A stretch of DNA of 64,000 nt from Seriola aureovittata (Eukaryota > Chordata > Actinopteri > Carangiformes > Carangidae), in assembly GCF_021018895.1 (NCBI RefSeq), contig NC_079381.1:15086501-15150500 (forward strand). The letters run 5' to 3'. The position numbers and the translations under genes are program-made. Positions 38,920-51,200 of this stretch are shown in pieces. The notes under the pieces were generated by a model. The model had not been told where the DNA came from. It saw only the letters and a program-made list of their open reading frames with translations, and ran no database searches. Every line of letters starts with the position of its first letter. Within the stretch, counting starts at the first letter, position 1.

Positions 38920-39070
38920 CATGCAGCCTGATGAGTCCAGCTGTCGGTCGGACACACACTTGAAGTTCTTTTTGCAGCCGCCGTTATCTTTGGAACAGTC
39001 ACGGACAGGTCCGAAAGATGCCAGGAGGTCCTCCACTGTCTCGAAGTAAGTGGACATCATGGCCTCTTCC
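38920..39070 (-). CDS. astn2: astn2 exon: EGF-like module 2 (partial gene)
   Basis: 151-nt internal exon entering in phase 2 and leaving in phase 0. A strong polypyrimidine tract (a run of T, then CCTTCCATTTCAG) precedes it and a consensus GTAAGTGT donor follows. It encodes [20 protein letters not shown], then [18 protein letters not shown] and [12 protein letters not shown]. The cysteine spacing C-x6-C-x5-C is that of an EGF-like module, completed by the first residues of the next exon (CPEG). The last codon is ATG, so the junction reads G-C-M-C-P-E-G, where the recalled mammalian protein has valine in place of methionine. Confidence 0.95.
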
Positions 39071-40119
39071 CTGAAATGGAAGGAAAAAAAAAAAAGTGAA
39101 AAAACATGAAAAAACAGACGCATTTGCACGTTTTCATAGTGCAAATAAGGACATACAGGTACAATTAATGACAAGTACAAATGGATGCTTGAGTAGCTGA
39201 ACATAATCCTTCACCACCTGGAGAGCAGTTTCTCATAACCTTTCTGTTTCTAGTGCAATTATAAAGCTATTCATGCTTGCACATAATGTGACAAAATTGT
39301 GGTGTTTTAATGGCTTTTACCTTTCCGCCTGCAATTAATGACTACTTGTAATGTTTGTGACTCGGGTTTGTTTCATAAAAGGGTATAAAAGTTAGCATAA
39401 TGGCTAAAATATGAATAGAATGTAAATTCTGAAAATGACAATTAATGATAACAGAGCTGTTATTGAATACAGGAAAGTTTTATTGACAAACTTTTGACCT
39501 CTGTGAGCTTTGGTTTCATTTTGTGACTGGCAGTGAAAAGGCAAATGTTAATAAACCTTGAAATAGTAGTCTAATATTGATGTACCCTTGGGCATGTTTT
39601 GTGCTTTAGCAAGCTACAGCAGTTTTAAAACAGCTGTTTTAAAAGTTTCACTGGAGTGATGCATGCAGGAGTTCATGCTGGTTCATGGTGGGTCATGTCT
39701 GGGACTAATCGGTGCTTTGGCATTAATTGAACATGGTGTGTTGGTGGAGAGCCTAGGGAATCAGCAATCTCCATCCATTAATTCTCACAACTAATCCAAG
39801 GCCAAGGCATCCAGGTCCGCCCTAGCTGGCAGCTGGTGTTGAAGGAGACAGCGGAAGAACAAAAAAGTACATGCAAAGACAAACTCAGGCATACACAGTC
39901 AAAACTTCATTTAACGCAGTGTATTTTATTAATGCATTCAATTTAGTTTTTGACATAATGATAGCTATATAATGCTATTTCTCATTTGCAGAGCTCCATA
40001 GAGGGCTAGATGGCAATGTGCCTGTATTTTAATAGATCTGCATAATATTATATAACTTTATTTAAGTTACACTGAATGCTAATTTATGCAGAATTTATGA
40101 CATGATTAAGAGTGTATAG

Positions 40120-40585
40120 CCATGCTAACAACTCTCTGAAGCAGGCAGAGTGTTGCTTTGAGCAACAGCTAACGTCAGCACGTTAACATTGTCCCGAGAT
40201 CATGTTTGCCTTGTTCACCATCTTAGATAAGTGCGATAGGATGCTATCGTTACCTAAAGATAGGATAAAATTCTGATCTGATCATGGCAATTGATGAAAA
40301 GTCAGGGGAGCACTAAAGTCATTACATTTCACCCTGCAAGGACCATGAACGGACCAAACTTAACGGCTATCCATCCAACATTTGTTAAGACATTTCAAAA
40401 TCACAAAAGTCAGCCATGTGGCAGCGCTAGAGGTCCAAAGTTGGTGGGGCCTCAGCCTTTGGAGACCACGGATGTCTGCACAAAATTTCATGGCAATCCG
40501 TCTAATAGTTTTGAGAGATTTTTAGTCTAGACCAAAGTTGCTAACTGACTGGCAGACAGATCGTCATTACCATCTCTGGTAATGC
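40120..40585 (+). repeat. interspersed fish repeat, non-coding relic
   Basis: The 3' part contains the block CAAAATTTCATGGCAATCCG, then TCTAATAGTTTTGAGAGATTT, then AGTCTAGACCAAAGTTG and a CAGACAGATCGTCATTACCAT tail. From memory this corresponds to a very common teleost repeat ('...catggcaatccatccaatagttgttgagatatttcagtctggaccaaagtgg...'). The 5' part carries the matching TGTTCACCATCTTAGATAAG and GATGAAAAGTCAGGGGAGCAC segments. The 79-codon ORF within it is not a gene. The left boundary is approximate. Confidence 0.65.
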
Positions 40586-40641
40586 CAAAAGTATGTTTTC
40601 GCTTCAGACTTGGATTAAGTCTAATTAGAGATCAATCGATC

Positions 40642-40672
40642 TGTGTGTGTGTGCGTGTGTGCGCGTGTGTGT
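40642..40672. repeat. (GT)n with GC interruptions
   Basis: About 31 bp of alternating GT/GC purine-pyrimidine repeat. Confidence 0.9.
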
Positions 40673-41835
40673 CACTCTGCCACTGCTAGGGCTATACTGT
40701 TTAAAAATCATTAGAAACGAAGGAGAGATCTGTAATTTCCAAATCCTGGATCTTTGTGCCTTTTTTCTGAGAAATGTCATATTGACCAATCTTGTACAGC
40801 TCAGCTGCTGTGTTCACTTCAGCATGCTCAGCCATGCCCATACACTGAGCTCTGCATGCCCGCTGTCAGAGTGAACGAAGAGGTAAGCAACCCCTGTGTT
40901 TTCCTTTGCACAGAAACAAAAGCTCTGTCTCTTGCAATGAGACCACAGGGACCACAGTGTGTTCTGAGGATGACTTGACTCAACAAACAGCAACAAGATC
41001 TCGAATGATGGGAAGACAGATGCCCTGCTGAGCAAGGATGCTTTTCGGTGTACTGTCACTGTCACTGTTTGTGTGTGTCTTTGTCTCTGTGTACTTGGGC
41101 GCTTATGTGGCAATGTCATTTCAAAGAAAGTGCTGAAAACAGGACCACGGAACCAGTAATATACACACTGATGTTGCAGTTGTTGATTTGATTAAAATGT
41201 CCTTAAGTAACCTCTGCTCAAAGTGGTTATAAACCATCACAAAGTAATTTATCTTGCAAAGTTTCATCAATGAGCAAAGATGGCGAAGTGAACTCTTATT
41301 GACTCAATGTTTACTGCGAAATAGTTTTGTGAAAATAATTGATAAATGAAATAATATTGTGACCTTGTCATTGGCTTTAGGCAAAGATGAAAAGCGAAGC
41401 ATTAAAATTCATCAAAAAGGTAGCAATGCTCCGTGCACAGCATTGACAAAAATACCTTCAAAATTCATATCTTATTAATAAGAGCAGGGATGTATTGTGG
41501 GTAGATGTGAGCAGACAATGTCAACCTACCTTTTCAATTACAAAATATAATTTTTTTTTTTCATAATGTATGCCCATGTGTGATCAGCATTTGGAATGCT
41601 GTTTCACACCTCGCACTGTTTTGAGCGAGGGATTCTTCATATTAAATATTTGGCTTTCATGTTAGATTTATGGCACATCAGTCGGTAATTGGCACATCTT
41701 CCTTGTGTGAGCGGTGAAGTGTTACGACTCACTGACAGCACATCGGGACTGTCCCCTTTACAAAATCAAACCTTTCCTGGCACTGTGTTGTGCTGATAGC
41801 AAATCACTCACTGTCCTCACTGTCACACAAACTGA

Positions 41836-41862
<27 letters not shown>
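41836..41862. repeat. (TA)n microsatellite
   Basis: 27 bp of uninterrupted TA. Confidence 0.95.
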
Positions 41863-41866
<4 letters not shown>

Positions 41867-43324
41867 GATGTCAAACAAAAGAGCCCAGACAAGTAACCTA
41901 TCAGTCCTGACTTTAATTTATGGAGTCAGATGTTTGAGTTGGTTTGTTTTTTGTAATTATAAGGTAATCCCCTGGCTATTTGTGCTTTGCTATATCAATG
42001 GTCACCTAATCAACTATGCCAGTGGTCCATCTGTTTTGAGCATTAATTCTAATGTGGACATTAATGACATCAACTAAACAGGAAAAAAATATATTTTAAA
42101 ATGGTTTTAGCTTGTTGACCACAAGAGGGATAGTATTCGACTGGAGAATGTGATTACAGATACCAAAACATTTTAAGATAATTAAAATGTCACCTTCTGT
42201 TTACAACGGATTAACAAATGTTTCATCGTCCCCAATAGACACTTTTGATGTGGTTATGGCAGAACCATTATATTAGTAGTACTGATGTCACCCAGTAATT
42301 CCCAGTACTCAACATCAATGCAAAATACACTCTTTATCTTTTACAGTTTACTGTTTTTGCTGGCCACATGAGCAGCTCTGTTGCAGTTAAGTATTTTGGA
42401 AGATACATGCTTTTCTTAAGGCCAAATAAACGGCATTTGTAAATAGGATGAGAAATTGACCTTTTGGTCAACCAGCCATAGTTGCTGGAGGACATCTCAA
42501 AATGGTGTATTTAATTATATTTATTCTGCCTTCTTCGGGGAAGCATTTCTAGGACAGCCACAGGATGCAGTATGCGAGTCGAACTCTCCAAATATATCAA
42601 ATGAAAACCACTGAAAAGTTCACATTTGTTTGTTCTTCCATATTCACTGTGATACGTAGTGGAGTTGTAGATGATTATTGCCGCCACTGGGACAGATAAC
42701 ATCAATCATTAATCTTTAGCCATACTGTAGTAGTTTTTCAGTAAATTTTTCTCAAGAAACAAACTCAGAATGAAAGCAGTTCAGTTGCAGTATTCACACT
42801 AAATGGATTACCCAAAAATGACTTCCTCTGAGCAATAGGTGGAGCAGAGGTCTCTATTTGAGGCTACGCTCATCTCCTTGGTGGTGTAGGTTTAATAATG
42901 GGAATTAGACCTGGCGATATTGATGTGCCACATTGTCGCACTCAGCTGCAAACTATCCAATGTACATCAGACATCATAGGCCAATCAATCATCTACATCA
43001 TCTACATCATCTAGATTCAGTTGAAATGTCGCCCAATCATCACTGAAGTGGAGAGTCTCAAGACCTCAGCTGCACCTTGATGAATATCAAAAACAGGAGG
43101 TATCCGTGTGAACTCTTGTCAGAGACCAATACCCACATTCAACGTGCTTGACTTAATACCACAAAAGGGAAACACATCTCCCAAGTGTATTGGAACTGAA
43201 TGGCTCACAAACAGGAACTCTGCCACCTGATTCTACCAGAGGACATCCCACAGGATACCTAAAGCAACACTGCATTTTTCCAAAATAAAAATTGCGTGGA
43301 CTCAAGAAAGTCTAATTTCAGTGA

Positions 43325-43800
43325 CCGCTTGATTATCCGCTTGGGGCAAACAAGCTGGTCCACTGTTCCAGAGCCAAGGATCCTGCAAGTCAAAAGGCAG
43401 AGATCAGTGCAGTACCTAAAGGGCAATGGCTGAGGGTGGAACAGATTTGGTCAATGTGGATCTCAGCAAATGAAAACTTGCCCTTAGACTGTAATCTAAG
43501 TTTAGGGAGGTTGCCTGATTTAGTGCGTGGAGTTGAGAGGTACCAACAAAATGCAGTTGGGCTCACCTCTATGCACAGCTTTGGCTCTGGAACCAAACTC
43601 CTTGATAGACGGTGGACTCCTACTCAGGAATTGTCCATGGCGAGATGTGCCAGTCGGTTGTGGGACTACTGACAAATCACCGGCTGGCTGCTGCACACTT
43701 GGACTTTCTCCCGGTGGATGAGAGGGTCACCATCATGTGGCTGCGTAATGCAGAGAGAAAAACTATTACTGTTGTTTGCGCATATGCGCTCATTTTTGGT
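43325..43800 (+). mobile_element. LINE fragment (endonuclease region), frameshifted and truncated
   Basis: The + strand encodes, with frame changes, DLVRGVERYQQNAVGLTSMH, then SFGSGTKLLDR. In shifted frames it gives GLLTNHRLAAAHLDFLPVDE and then RVTIMWLRNAERKTITVVCA ending in Y-A. From memory this is the endonuclease (exonuclease/phosphatase fold) segment of the fish LINE often mis-annotated as 'craniofacial development protein 2-like', probably RTE-related. The upstream DNA (CGCTTGGGGCAAACAAGCTGG) also matches that element's 5' region. Similarity stops at about 43796, just after the V-C-A-Y-A codons, so the reverse transcriptase is absent. Coding capacity is lost through at least two frame shifts. 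Confidence 0.75.
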
Positions 43801-44459
43801 TGCTAGGCTACAGTGGTTGGTAAGATGTCCTGCACCACGATCGCATAGCCACAAAAACTATATGCCTGAATTTACCAAAGGGTAGCTGAACACAATGCAG
43901 CCTATTTATTTTGAATGTTGTCAGAGAATGAATGCATGTTAGAAGTGGAACAAAATTTATGTTATGAGCACCAAATCCATGATGCAATTTCTGAATCCTG
44001 CTTGATTTAAGGACACTCAGGTTAAATAGTTAATAAGGATCAAAAGTGATAATCAGAACACTCTTGCTGATTGGGCCCATTATCTACATGGGTTGATTTC
44101 TCAGTTTCTTTTATCTTCTTTTATCTCGTAGCAAAAACTGTAACATTTGTGAGGATAATCTCCACAGGGTCTGTGTTTTGTACAGGTCTGCAAAGACTTG
44201 CTCTTTATTAAACTGAGCCCCATTTGCAACCAAAACGCCACCAATGTCACCCCCACCCCCATTAAAACCACACTCATTTTCAGAGGGCGTTCTGCATTAA
44301 GGGATAGGGTAGGGTATTAATAAGCAGCTAAAGTGTGGGATGCACTCTCCACACTCCGCCATGACCAGGGAGCATCAGTACGGATATTAAAAGAAGCTTT
44401 GACATCAGCTTGTTTCTCTTTGAAATTGGTAGGCTACTCATTGCTGTTTCCTTTATCCA

Positions 44460-44640
44460 TGAACGTTCCACAACCATAAGTGTGTGTTTATTATAGTAAC
44501 CATGATGGTGGTTTTTGAACCTTAAAGAAGTACTTATCTTAATCTATACTACATCCAACCGAACTGTGACCGTTCCATGACCTTAACCTGACCTGTTTAT
44601 TATTGAAACCTTGACCGCAAAGGTCCGGTACACCTGCAAC
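44460..44640 (-). repeat. interspersed repeat with tandem-like units (AAGTACTT family)
   Basis: On the minus strand two related units are visible: AAGTACTTCTTTAAGGTT with TCATGGTTACTAT (44499-44528), and GACCTTTGCGGTCAAGGTTT with CAATAATAAACA (about 44600-44630). Both resemble the copy at 34741-34786, which has GACCTTTCTGGTCATGGTTA. From memory these resemble the teleost GTTAGG/CATGGTT-rich repeat. Confidence 0.45.
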
Positions 44641-46131
44641 TGTAGGGGCGCTATTTCAGGAGATGCTCCCATGTGTCAGAGACAAATGACCTATATGATC
44701 GTTTAGGTTGCAAGACATGTTGGAGTAAAGATATACAATTTCATTGTTAATGCATAGCACTCCTAACACAATCAGCATGTGCTATAAAGTAGATAATGTG
44801 CATGTGCATATGACCTCTTTATTGCAGTGTTATTGTATTGTACTAAAATCTACACAGAGAGAGAAAAAAAGTTAATTCAATGTCTTGGTCTCCATGTCTT
44901 ATTTTTCTTCTCTTTATTTGGCAACTCAATTTTTCTGAATTAGACAGGCAACACATGGCATTCTGTGCATCAGTTCTTTCTGCCAGGCACTCAAAGCATT
45001 GACAAATGTCTTCTTAATTGAGAGGAAAACAGAGGGTTGGGAAGGTGAGGCAGACTAAAATAATGGGTTGCCTCAGCTGTGAGGTGCATGCTAACTGGCT
45101 CTCCTTCTGGATAGAGGGAATAGTCAGTCGAAGAAAAAAAAAAACAATCAATCAATTCCAAGATGCCTGTTGCAAGACAGTCCGAGGGGAGAAAAAGTGG
45201 GGAAACGTGCTGAAGGAAACTCTCAGTAAGGATATTGGAAAGTTCCTTAAAATGTTGTGCAACATATTAAATCATGATACAGAGGCTGGAAATAATTCAG
45301 CAAAGTTTGCCTCTCACTATTTAATTAACAGGAGTCCAAAAACTGATCTATATGGGCATATAGAAGAGTCAAGCAATCCATACCCTACATCACTCTGTAA
45401 AGTTGTTTAAACTATATATATTGTTACCAAAATCAACACAGACTCAAATCCTGATAGTGTTTCTTTTCCAAATCATTAGCTTATCAAGATCATCTCTTCT
45501 GGCACTGTGACTCTTTTGCTTGACCTAGAAGCACATTGGTTGCATCTAAACACTGACTAATGTACTTGTTATTAATCTCCCTCTCTGCCTCTTGCTTTTC
45601 CCGATGATGAATGACCAGGCGATGCTGCCCAAAGTTAGAGCGCTGCTCCAGCATGATTACAGAGCCCGTTATTGGTCTGCCCCTGCACTTGATTAATGCT
45701 CTTGTTCCAGCTCCCCACAAATATGCTGACTCTCATCAAGCACTTTCGTCATTGAATGGAGTGCATTTTCTTTAAGCTTGCTGTAATCACTGAGGAAAAA
45801 TCTAGTGGGTGAAAAAAGCAGCTAAACTTAAGTGATAAAATAAGGATTGATACATCAATTCTTTGGTTTGAATGTAGAGTTATAAAACATTTTTGACAGA
45901 GATCTGGAGTAAGGGGAAGTGGATTTATGTAGTACTTAAATTTTTCCTGGTGTCAACCTCTCGCAGTTGCATTGGATTATTGGCAACGGCACATTTTGAT
46001 GGTTCACTTGATCACAGTGAGTGAGATCATTAATCACCAGTATGTGGTGTCACCAGTTACTCAGGGTTATTAACAGTTCCCTATTGACAAAAATGCCAGT
46101 CTTAGCGCACCGTTTAGAGTGTCTGAATCAT

Positions 46132-46159
46132 TGTGTGTGTGTGTGTGTGTATGTGTGTG
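46132..46159. repeat. (GT)n microsatellite
   Basis: About 28 bp of GT with one AT interruption. Confidence 0.9.
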
Positions 46160-46609
46160 AGATATTCATGAGGTGTTCACTGACACATTGCCTTTGGTCC
46201 AACAATAATCAGTAGAAATGCCAGGCTAATATTAAATAAGAATAAATGTTAATAATAGCTAGTGGGTCTGTGAGTAAGAGAACTCATTCTTCAAATATCA
46301 CTAAATATTTGATAATGTGAATGTTGGTGACTTACCATATACAGTTCAACTCATTCTTTACAGTTGTAAATACAAAGAGAAACACTTTTTTTCAAATAGT
46401 TCAACTGCAAGGTAAGCTAAAATTGTATGTGTTAAAATAATGGCTTGGAGGTACAACATATACAATGGCTCATTGTTTGTCAGCACTACCGAGACGATAA
46501 ACAAGGCTCAGCCTGAATTCCACACAGTTATTGATTTGTTAACCAGACTAAACACTGAACACAGCAAAAGAGTAAAACATATTTATACATTCGGTACAGC
46601 GCTCCACTG

Positions 46610-47041
46610 TTAAAGGTCCCATATTTTACACTTTTCTGGTATTTTATTTGAAGTTGTGATATCTGTAAGAAGATATATTTGTGGTTTTAAGCACCACATC
46701 TCCTCTCTCAAGTCTTCTCTCTGGAGCTCTAGTAACAACAGGTCGTTGGGCAATTCAGAAGAGTCGCACTGAGCCTGATTGACTCCTGATTGGCTGACTG
46801 TTTTGAGTGATCGAACAAAAATAAAGCAGATTTGAGGTAAACACACACAAAGGTTTGATATTGAGTCCGGGCTGGTGGGGCTTGGGGCATGGCTGAGAGA
46901 AAGTTACAGAAGTCCTGACAGTTTGTTTTAAGGCTCATTTTCTGAATACAGGCTGTGTGCATTTCTCTGTGGACTGAGTGATTTGACACTTTAACAGTAT
47001 TTATATAAAACCTCTCACTTTATACAATAAGGGACCTTTAA
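46610..47041. mobile_element. non-autonomous DNA transposon with terminal inverted repeats
   Basis: It begins TTAAAGGTCCCATATTTTAC and ends with GGGACCTTTAA. The outer 11 bp are perfect inverted copies and the next 11 agree at 7 positions. The 432-bp body has no meaningful ORF. From memory this 'taaaggtcccatat...' element, with ATTTGTGGTTTTAAG, GGAGCTCT and CAGGTCGTTGG inside, is a widespread teleost repeat, likely hAT-related. A convincing target-site duplication is not seen. Confidence 0.8.
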
Positions 47042-48199
47042 ACTAGAAACTTAAAAAGTGTGAACGCTTACTTTGAACACACAATATTGTTGAGAAAAGA
47101 CTTCACTAATTCAGTAACATCAGACCCTTTGTGAAAGTTTGCTGACTTTATGACCTTCTATTCACCACTCAAGGTAATGCACAAAGACGTATAAATTGAT
47201 TTATGAATATGATTAATGAATGAGGAGGGATTTCAAATGTAGAATGTACTGAATGTACTGCATATCTCAATCCTTAAAATAATCCCTTTCATACAAGCAA
47301 TAACAAACCAGAGCCCAGAACTGAATACTGCATAATAAAGCTCTGCTTTTATTATTATGACCCATTTTATCCTTTTTTTATGTTTCTTGTATTTAAATGT
47401 GCCTGACAAAGTCATATGGGCATCCACTGGAACAAACTTTCTTCAAAATCACCTTCATTCTTTAAAATCAGTTGTGTGTTAAATTACAGCTGCATTTTAA
47501 CTGCTCTTTTACAGGTAAATAATTGAACATGCTTTTTTTGGTAACCTTTTAGTCAAGCAGGTTAATACTGTATGTCAAAATGACATTACCAAGAAGTTTT
47601 GTACTCAGGGAGGCACTTTGTTCTATTTCACATAGGCCTTAAACTATAATACACTCTGCACACTCACCCCTGTGGTGCAGGGCACTGAAATGTGCATGCA
47701 CTGGTTAAAAACACTGGAAACTGAAAAACGAAAAAAAAAAAAAAAAAAAAAAAAAGATTACCTGTGGCTGGCCTTGCCTCTGCTTATCTGAGATAACACT
47801 GTCGCTCCTGGCCTAATTTCCATAACCATAAAAAAAAAAAACTAAGATGAATTAACTCTTAATATGAATGCTGTGATTCACTAGCTGCAGAAAAACATTT
47901 AAAAACAGTTCTCATTGAAAGTAGCTGAAAATCTCTTTGGATCCATCTCAACACAAACCAAGGCAAATTTTCAATGCTTTAAACACTGAGTGCACAATGG
48001 AAAAAATAAAAAAATAAACACACTGAGTGTGTAATTTTAAAACCAGCTCACTTAAAAGGATTATTAGAGAAGCCTAACCGGTGTGAGGTTGGGTGATATT
48101 GATATCAAGAGATAAAAATCTTCAGTTAAAAGCTGAGCTTGGTTAAGATGACACTTACCTTGACACTTACTTATCTTCTTTCACATAGAAAAGATTTCA

Positions 48200-48230
48200 T
48201 CGGGTTTTTGGCACTGAGCCAAAAACCCGA
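48200..48230. repeat. perfect 13-bp inverted repeat (hairpin)
   Basis: TCGGGTTTTTGGC, a five-base loop ACTGA, then GCCAAAAACCCGA. Both strands can fold it and it lies deep in an intron. It has no T-tail and no known RNA family is recognised. Confidence 0.85.
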
Positions 48231-51200
48231 AAACATCCTGTTAAAGCCATGGCTACAGTACATTTCCCCACCTCCTACATCAACATGTCTATCATGACTG
48301 ACTGACTGCATCAATGTCTGGATAAACACTTTGGGAACGTGCATCAGCTAGAAACTCCAAAAGGCCCCATGGGACTTTGTTCCACAAAAATGCTTTGGAT
48401 AATGAGTTGTCTGCATTATTCATGACACTCAGATCCTCCTATGTGACAGGAACTAATCGTTAACCAAATACAGAACATTAACATATTACTCTAACTGAAT
48501 TGGGCTTTTAATTAGTTATACAATATGTATCCCCCTACATGTTTTAAAAACTCTTGTTTATTTCCTGTGTGATGTGAAGACTGATTAATCCTTCCGCAGC
48601 CACTCACGTTGGCAAACTAGAATAGATAGCTTTTTTTATGTAATATAATGGTTAATATGCAACATGTTAAGTTGCCATAAAGTACCATGTCACTTGAAAT
48701 TAGACACACTAAATAAGCAATTCTAAATGGCCTTCTCTAAATGGAGCTCATACAGTGGAAGCATCAACAGCAAGCATGCCTGAAGGCCTGCCCTTCTGCT
48801 GATGAATAGCTGAAGTTACTGCAGCTCAAATGCAGCTCCTCTGCTGTGAAGTAAACACAAGCTAAGTTCTAGCTCTCTGCTGAAGTGCTCAATTTCCACC
48901 TTCCCCAGCAAGGTCTTTTCATCACACAATGACTGCAACACTTGAATGATGGTCAAAGAATAAATAGACTGCACAACAGACGCACGCTTTGAAATAATCA
49001 CTTTACGTCCTAGCTAAATGGAGAGACTAACCTTTTGTGACTTCAGAACAGCTAAGATTAACATGTAGCAGAAATATTGCTATAAACTGTTGTTACTGTA
49101 AAACATGTCCTTTAGATTACTGATCGCAACCTCTAAGTAAATGAAATGGCTAGTTAATCGAGAGGGGTGGTGTAATCCCATTTATGTCAGAATAAGCAGA
49201 TGTTTACAAATACCATGGGAGTTCTGTGCTCCTGAGGCATTTTCATAAAGTCTGTGAAAAGTCTGGATTTTTGCAGTAGTGGATAAAATTTGCAACAATT
49301 TCTCTGATGCACATTAGACATAAAAATTCAGTGATTGCTGCAATTTGGGCTTTTCTGAATTGCAAATGAGTTTATCGGAGATTTGGCCTCACCCGAAAAG
49401 GTTCTGAGTGTAGAGACGGTTCCGAGAAATCTACCGGTCAGGTGTATGTTTTAATACATTTGCAGTGCAGTAGCTGTCTGCCCTAGTTTCAGTCTATTAA
49501 AGCAGTTCATCGCATGCTGGGGTGACAAGGCACTTTGCACAGTATTAAAGGGCCGTCTACAACGCGGACGTCACACTGAGGTCCAGGACAATGATTGTTT
49601 GCATTATGAGATCAGCATCAACATCATCAGCTTTCATTCTGCTTTGATTGTTGGGTCAGTCCAAGGTTCCTTATTAGTGCAGTGATTCCAAGGCAGTGAT
49701 CCCTGAGTCAAATCACCACGCTGCCTTGTTGAATTTGTGAAGCAAAGATCATTTATCACACAAAAGGGACTTTAAAAAATACAAGATAAGAAACAGGGTC
49801 AGGGGTTTGTTCCAGACCTCTGACCTATTGTTAGTTCATTTTTGGACTTTTCAAAAAAAATAAAAATAAAAAAAATGTGATGACCCCTGATATTTCCCCT
49901 GTCGGCAAAATAAAACCGCAGAAGAGTGAAAGATCTACATTGCCTCTGTCGTCTTTGGTTTAATATTTGCAAACTGGGAAGTTTTTGGTTTTGGGACTTC
50001 TGTACTTGAAATCTGAAAATGAGATGCCCATTCTGTTTTTCAGATTGACATTCGACTATCTGCTGACGATACAAACATTCGACATTAATGAGAAATACTA
50101 AGTGGCGCAAAAGACAAAAAGTAATATTAAGTGCAATATTTCTTGGTAAATTCCATCGTCTTTGTCTAAACAGATCTCTGTTTACAGCATTAACCATCAG
50201 AGTTCATCAAATGTAACTGAGAATCAGACAATGCTAGGGAGCGCTTAAAGTTTATCATGTATTTCAATGTTTCATGGACTACATATTTAATGTTTTTGTC
50301 TCTATATTGAGCATATACACAGGTTCAAAAGTCTCAGTTCAAGTTTTGCTTTTATTGCAGCACACGTTGCAGAAATGGGTGGAGTGAATTGATTTGTACT
50401 TTTCTTCTTTTAATGTTGAGTCCCAGTCTTTGTTAATGTCAATGTTAATGTTGAGACTCAAGGTTAATGTTAATAATAAGGCTCAAGTTGGGAACGTGAC
50501 ACATTTACCTTTTCGTTATGTGATAATAACTGTATGTTTTTCATGAAATTAAATGAATAAGAATATATTTTTTGCATCAACAATTCTCATTCATTCTCCC
50601 ATGTGATTTGCAGGATGTACAGTGCGCACATGTGGTATAACTAGGATAGGAACATGTGGCACCACTGCACAGCCTCCATACACTGATATCAATGAATATT
50701 TTTCGACAAAATCATATATTTAATTAAAAAAAAACAAAAACCGCATTGTTGCATCAGTATTAATACATGTGTATCCTGAGACGCTGAAGGCCACTTTTAA
50801 AAGCCGGTCTAAGGTGTAAACTAATTTTGTGTAGTGACAGGGTAAAATAATGGGCTCTAGTGATTCACACGCCTATACTCTTCTCCTGTATCACATTACT
50901 ATTCTTTCCTTTACATTATGTGACAAGTGCAACATTTTTTATGCAGCAATGGCAGACATTTGGTTTTCAAATGAAACATCACCTCCCAGGCTGATGTCAG
51001 TTAGATTGCATAGGTGGATGATTGTTTTAATCTGCAGCCGATGCTCTGACAATGTTTTGGGATGTTCAGCTGCACTGATGCATGCCAGCACGTGCTGGCT
51101 GGTCGGATGAAACGATGTGTGTTTTATATGGTTATTATTGTACTCTGGGCTAGTCAGTCAGATCCACAACCCTGTCAGCAGTAGTTTTTGCTTTTCAGAT

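Noticed and set aside
45018..45410. 130-codon + strand ORF
   Set aside because: No recognisable domain, poly-A-encoded lysines, no splice context on the strand opposite astn2.
49799..50197. 132-codon minus-strand ORF
   Set aside because: Basic, Gln/Arg-rich and then Phe/Ile-rich, reading through an A-rich run. No domain is seen; it may be an unrecognised old repeat but the evidence is insufficient.
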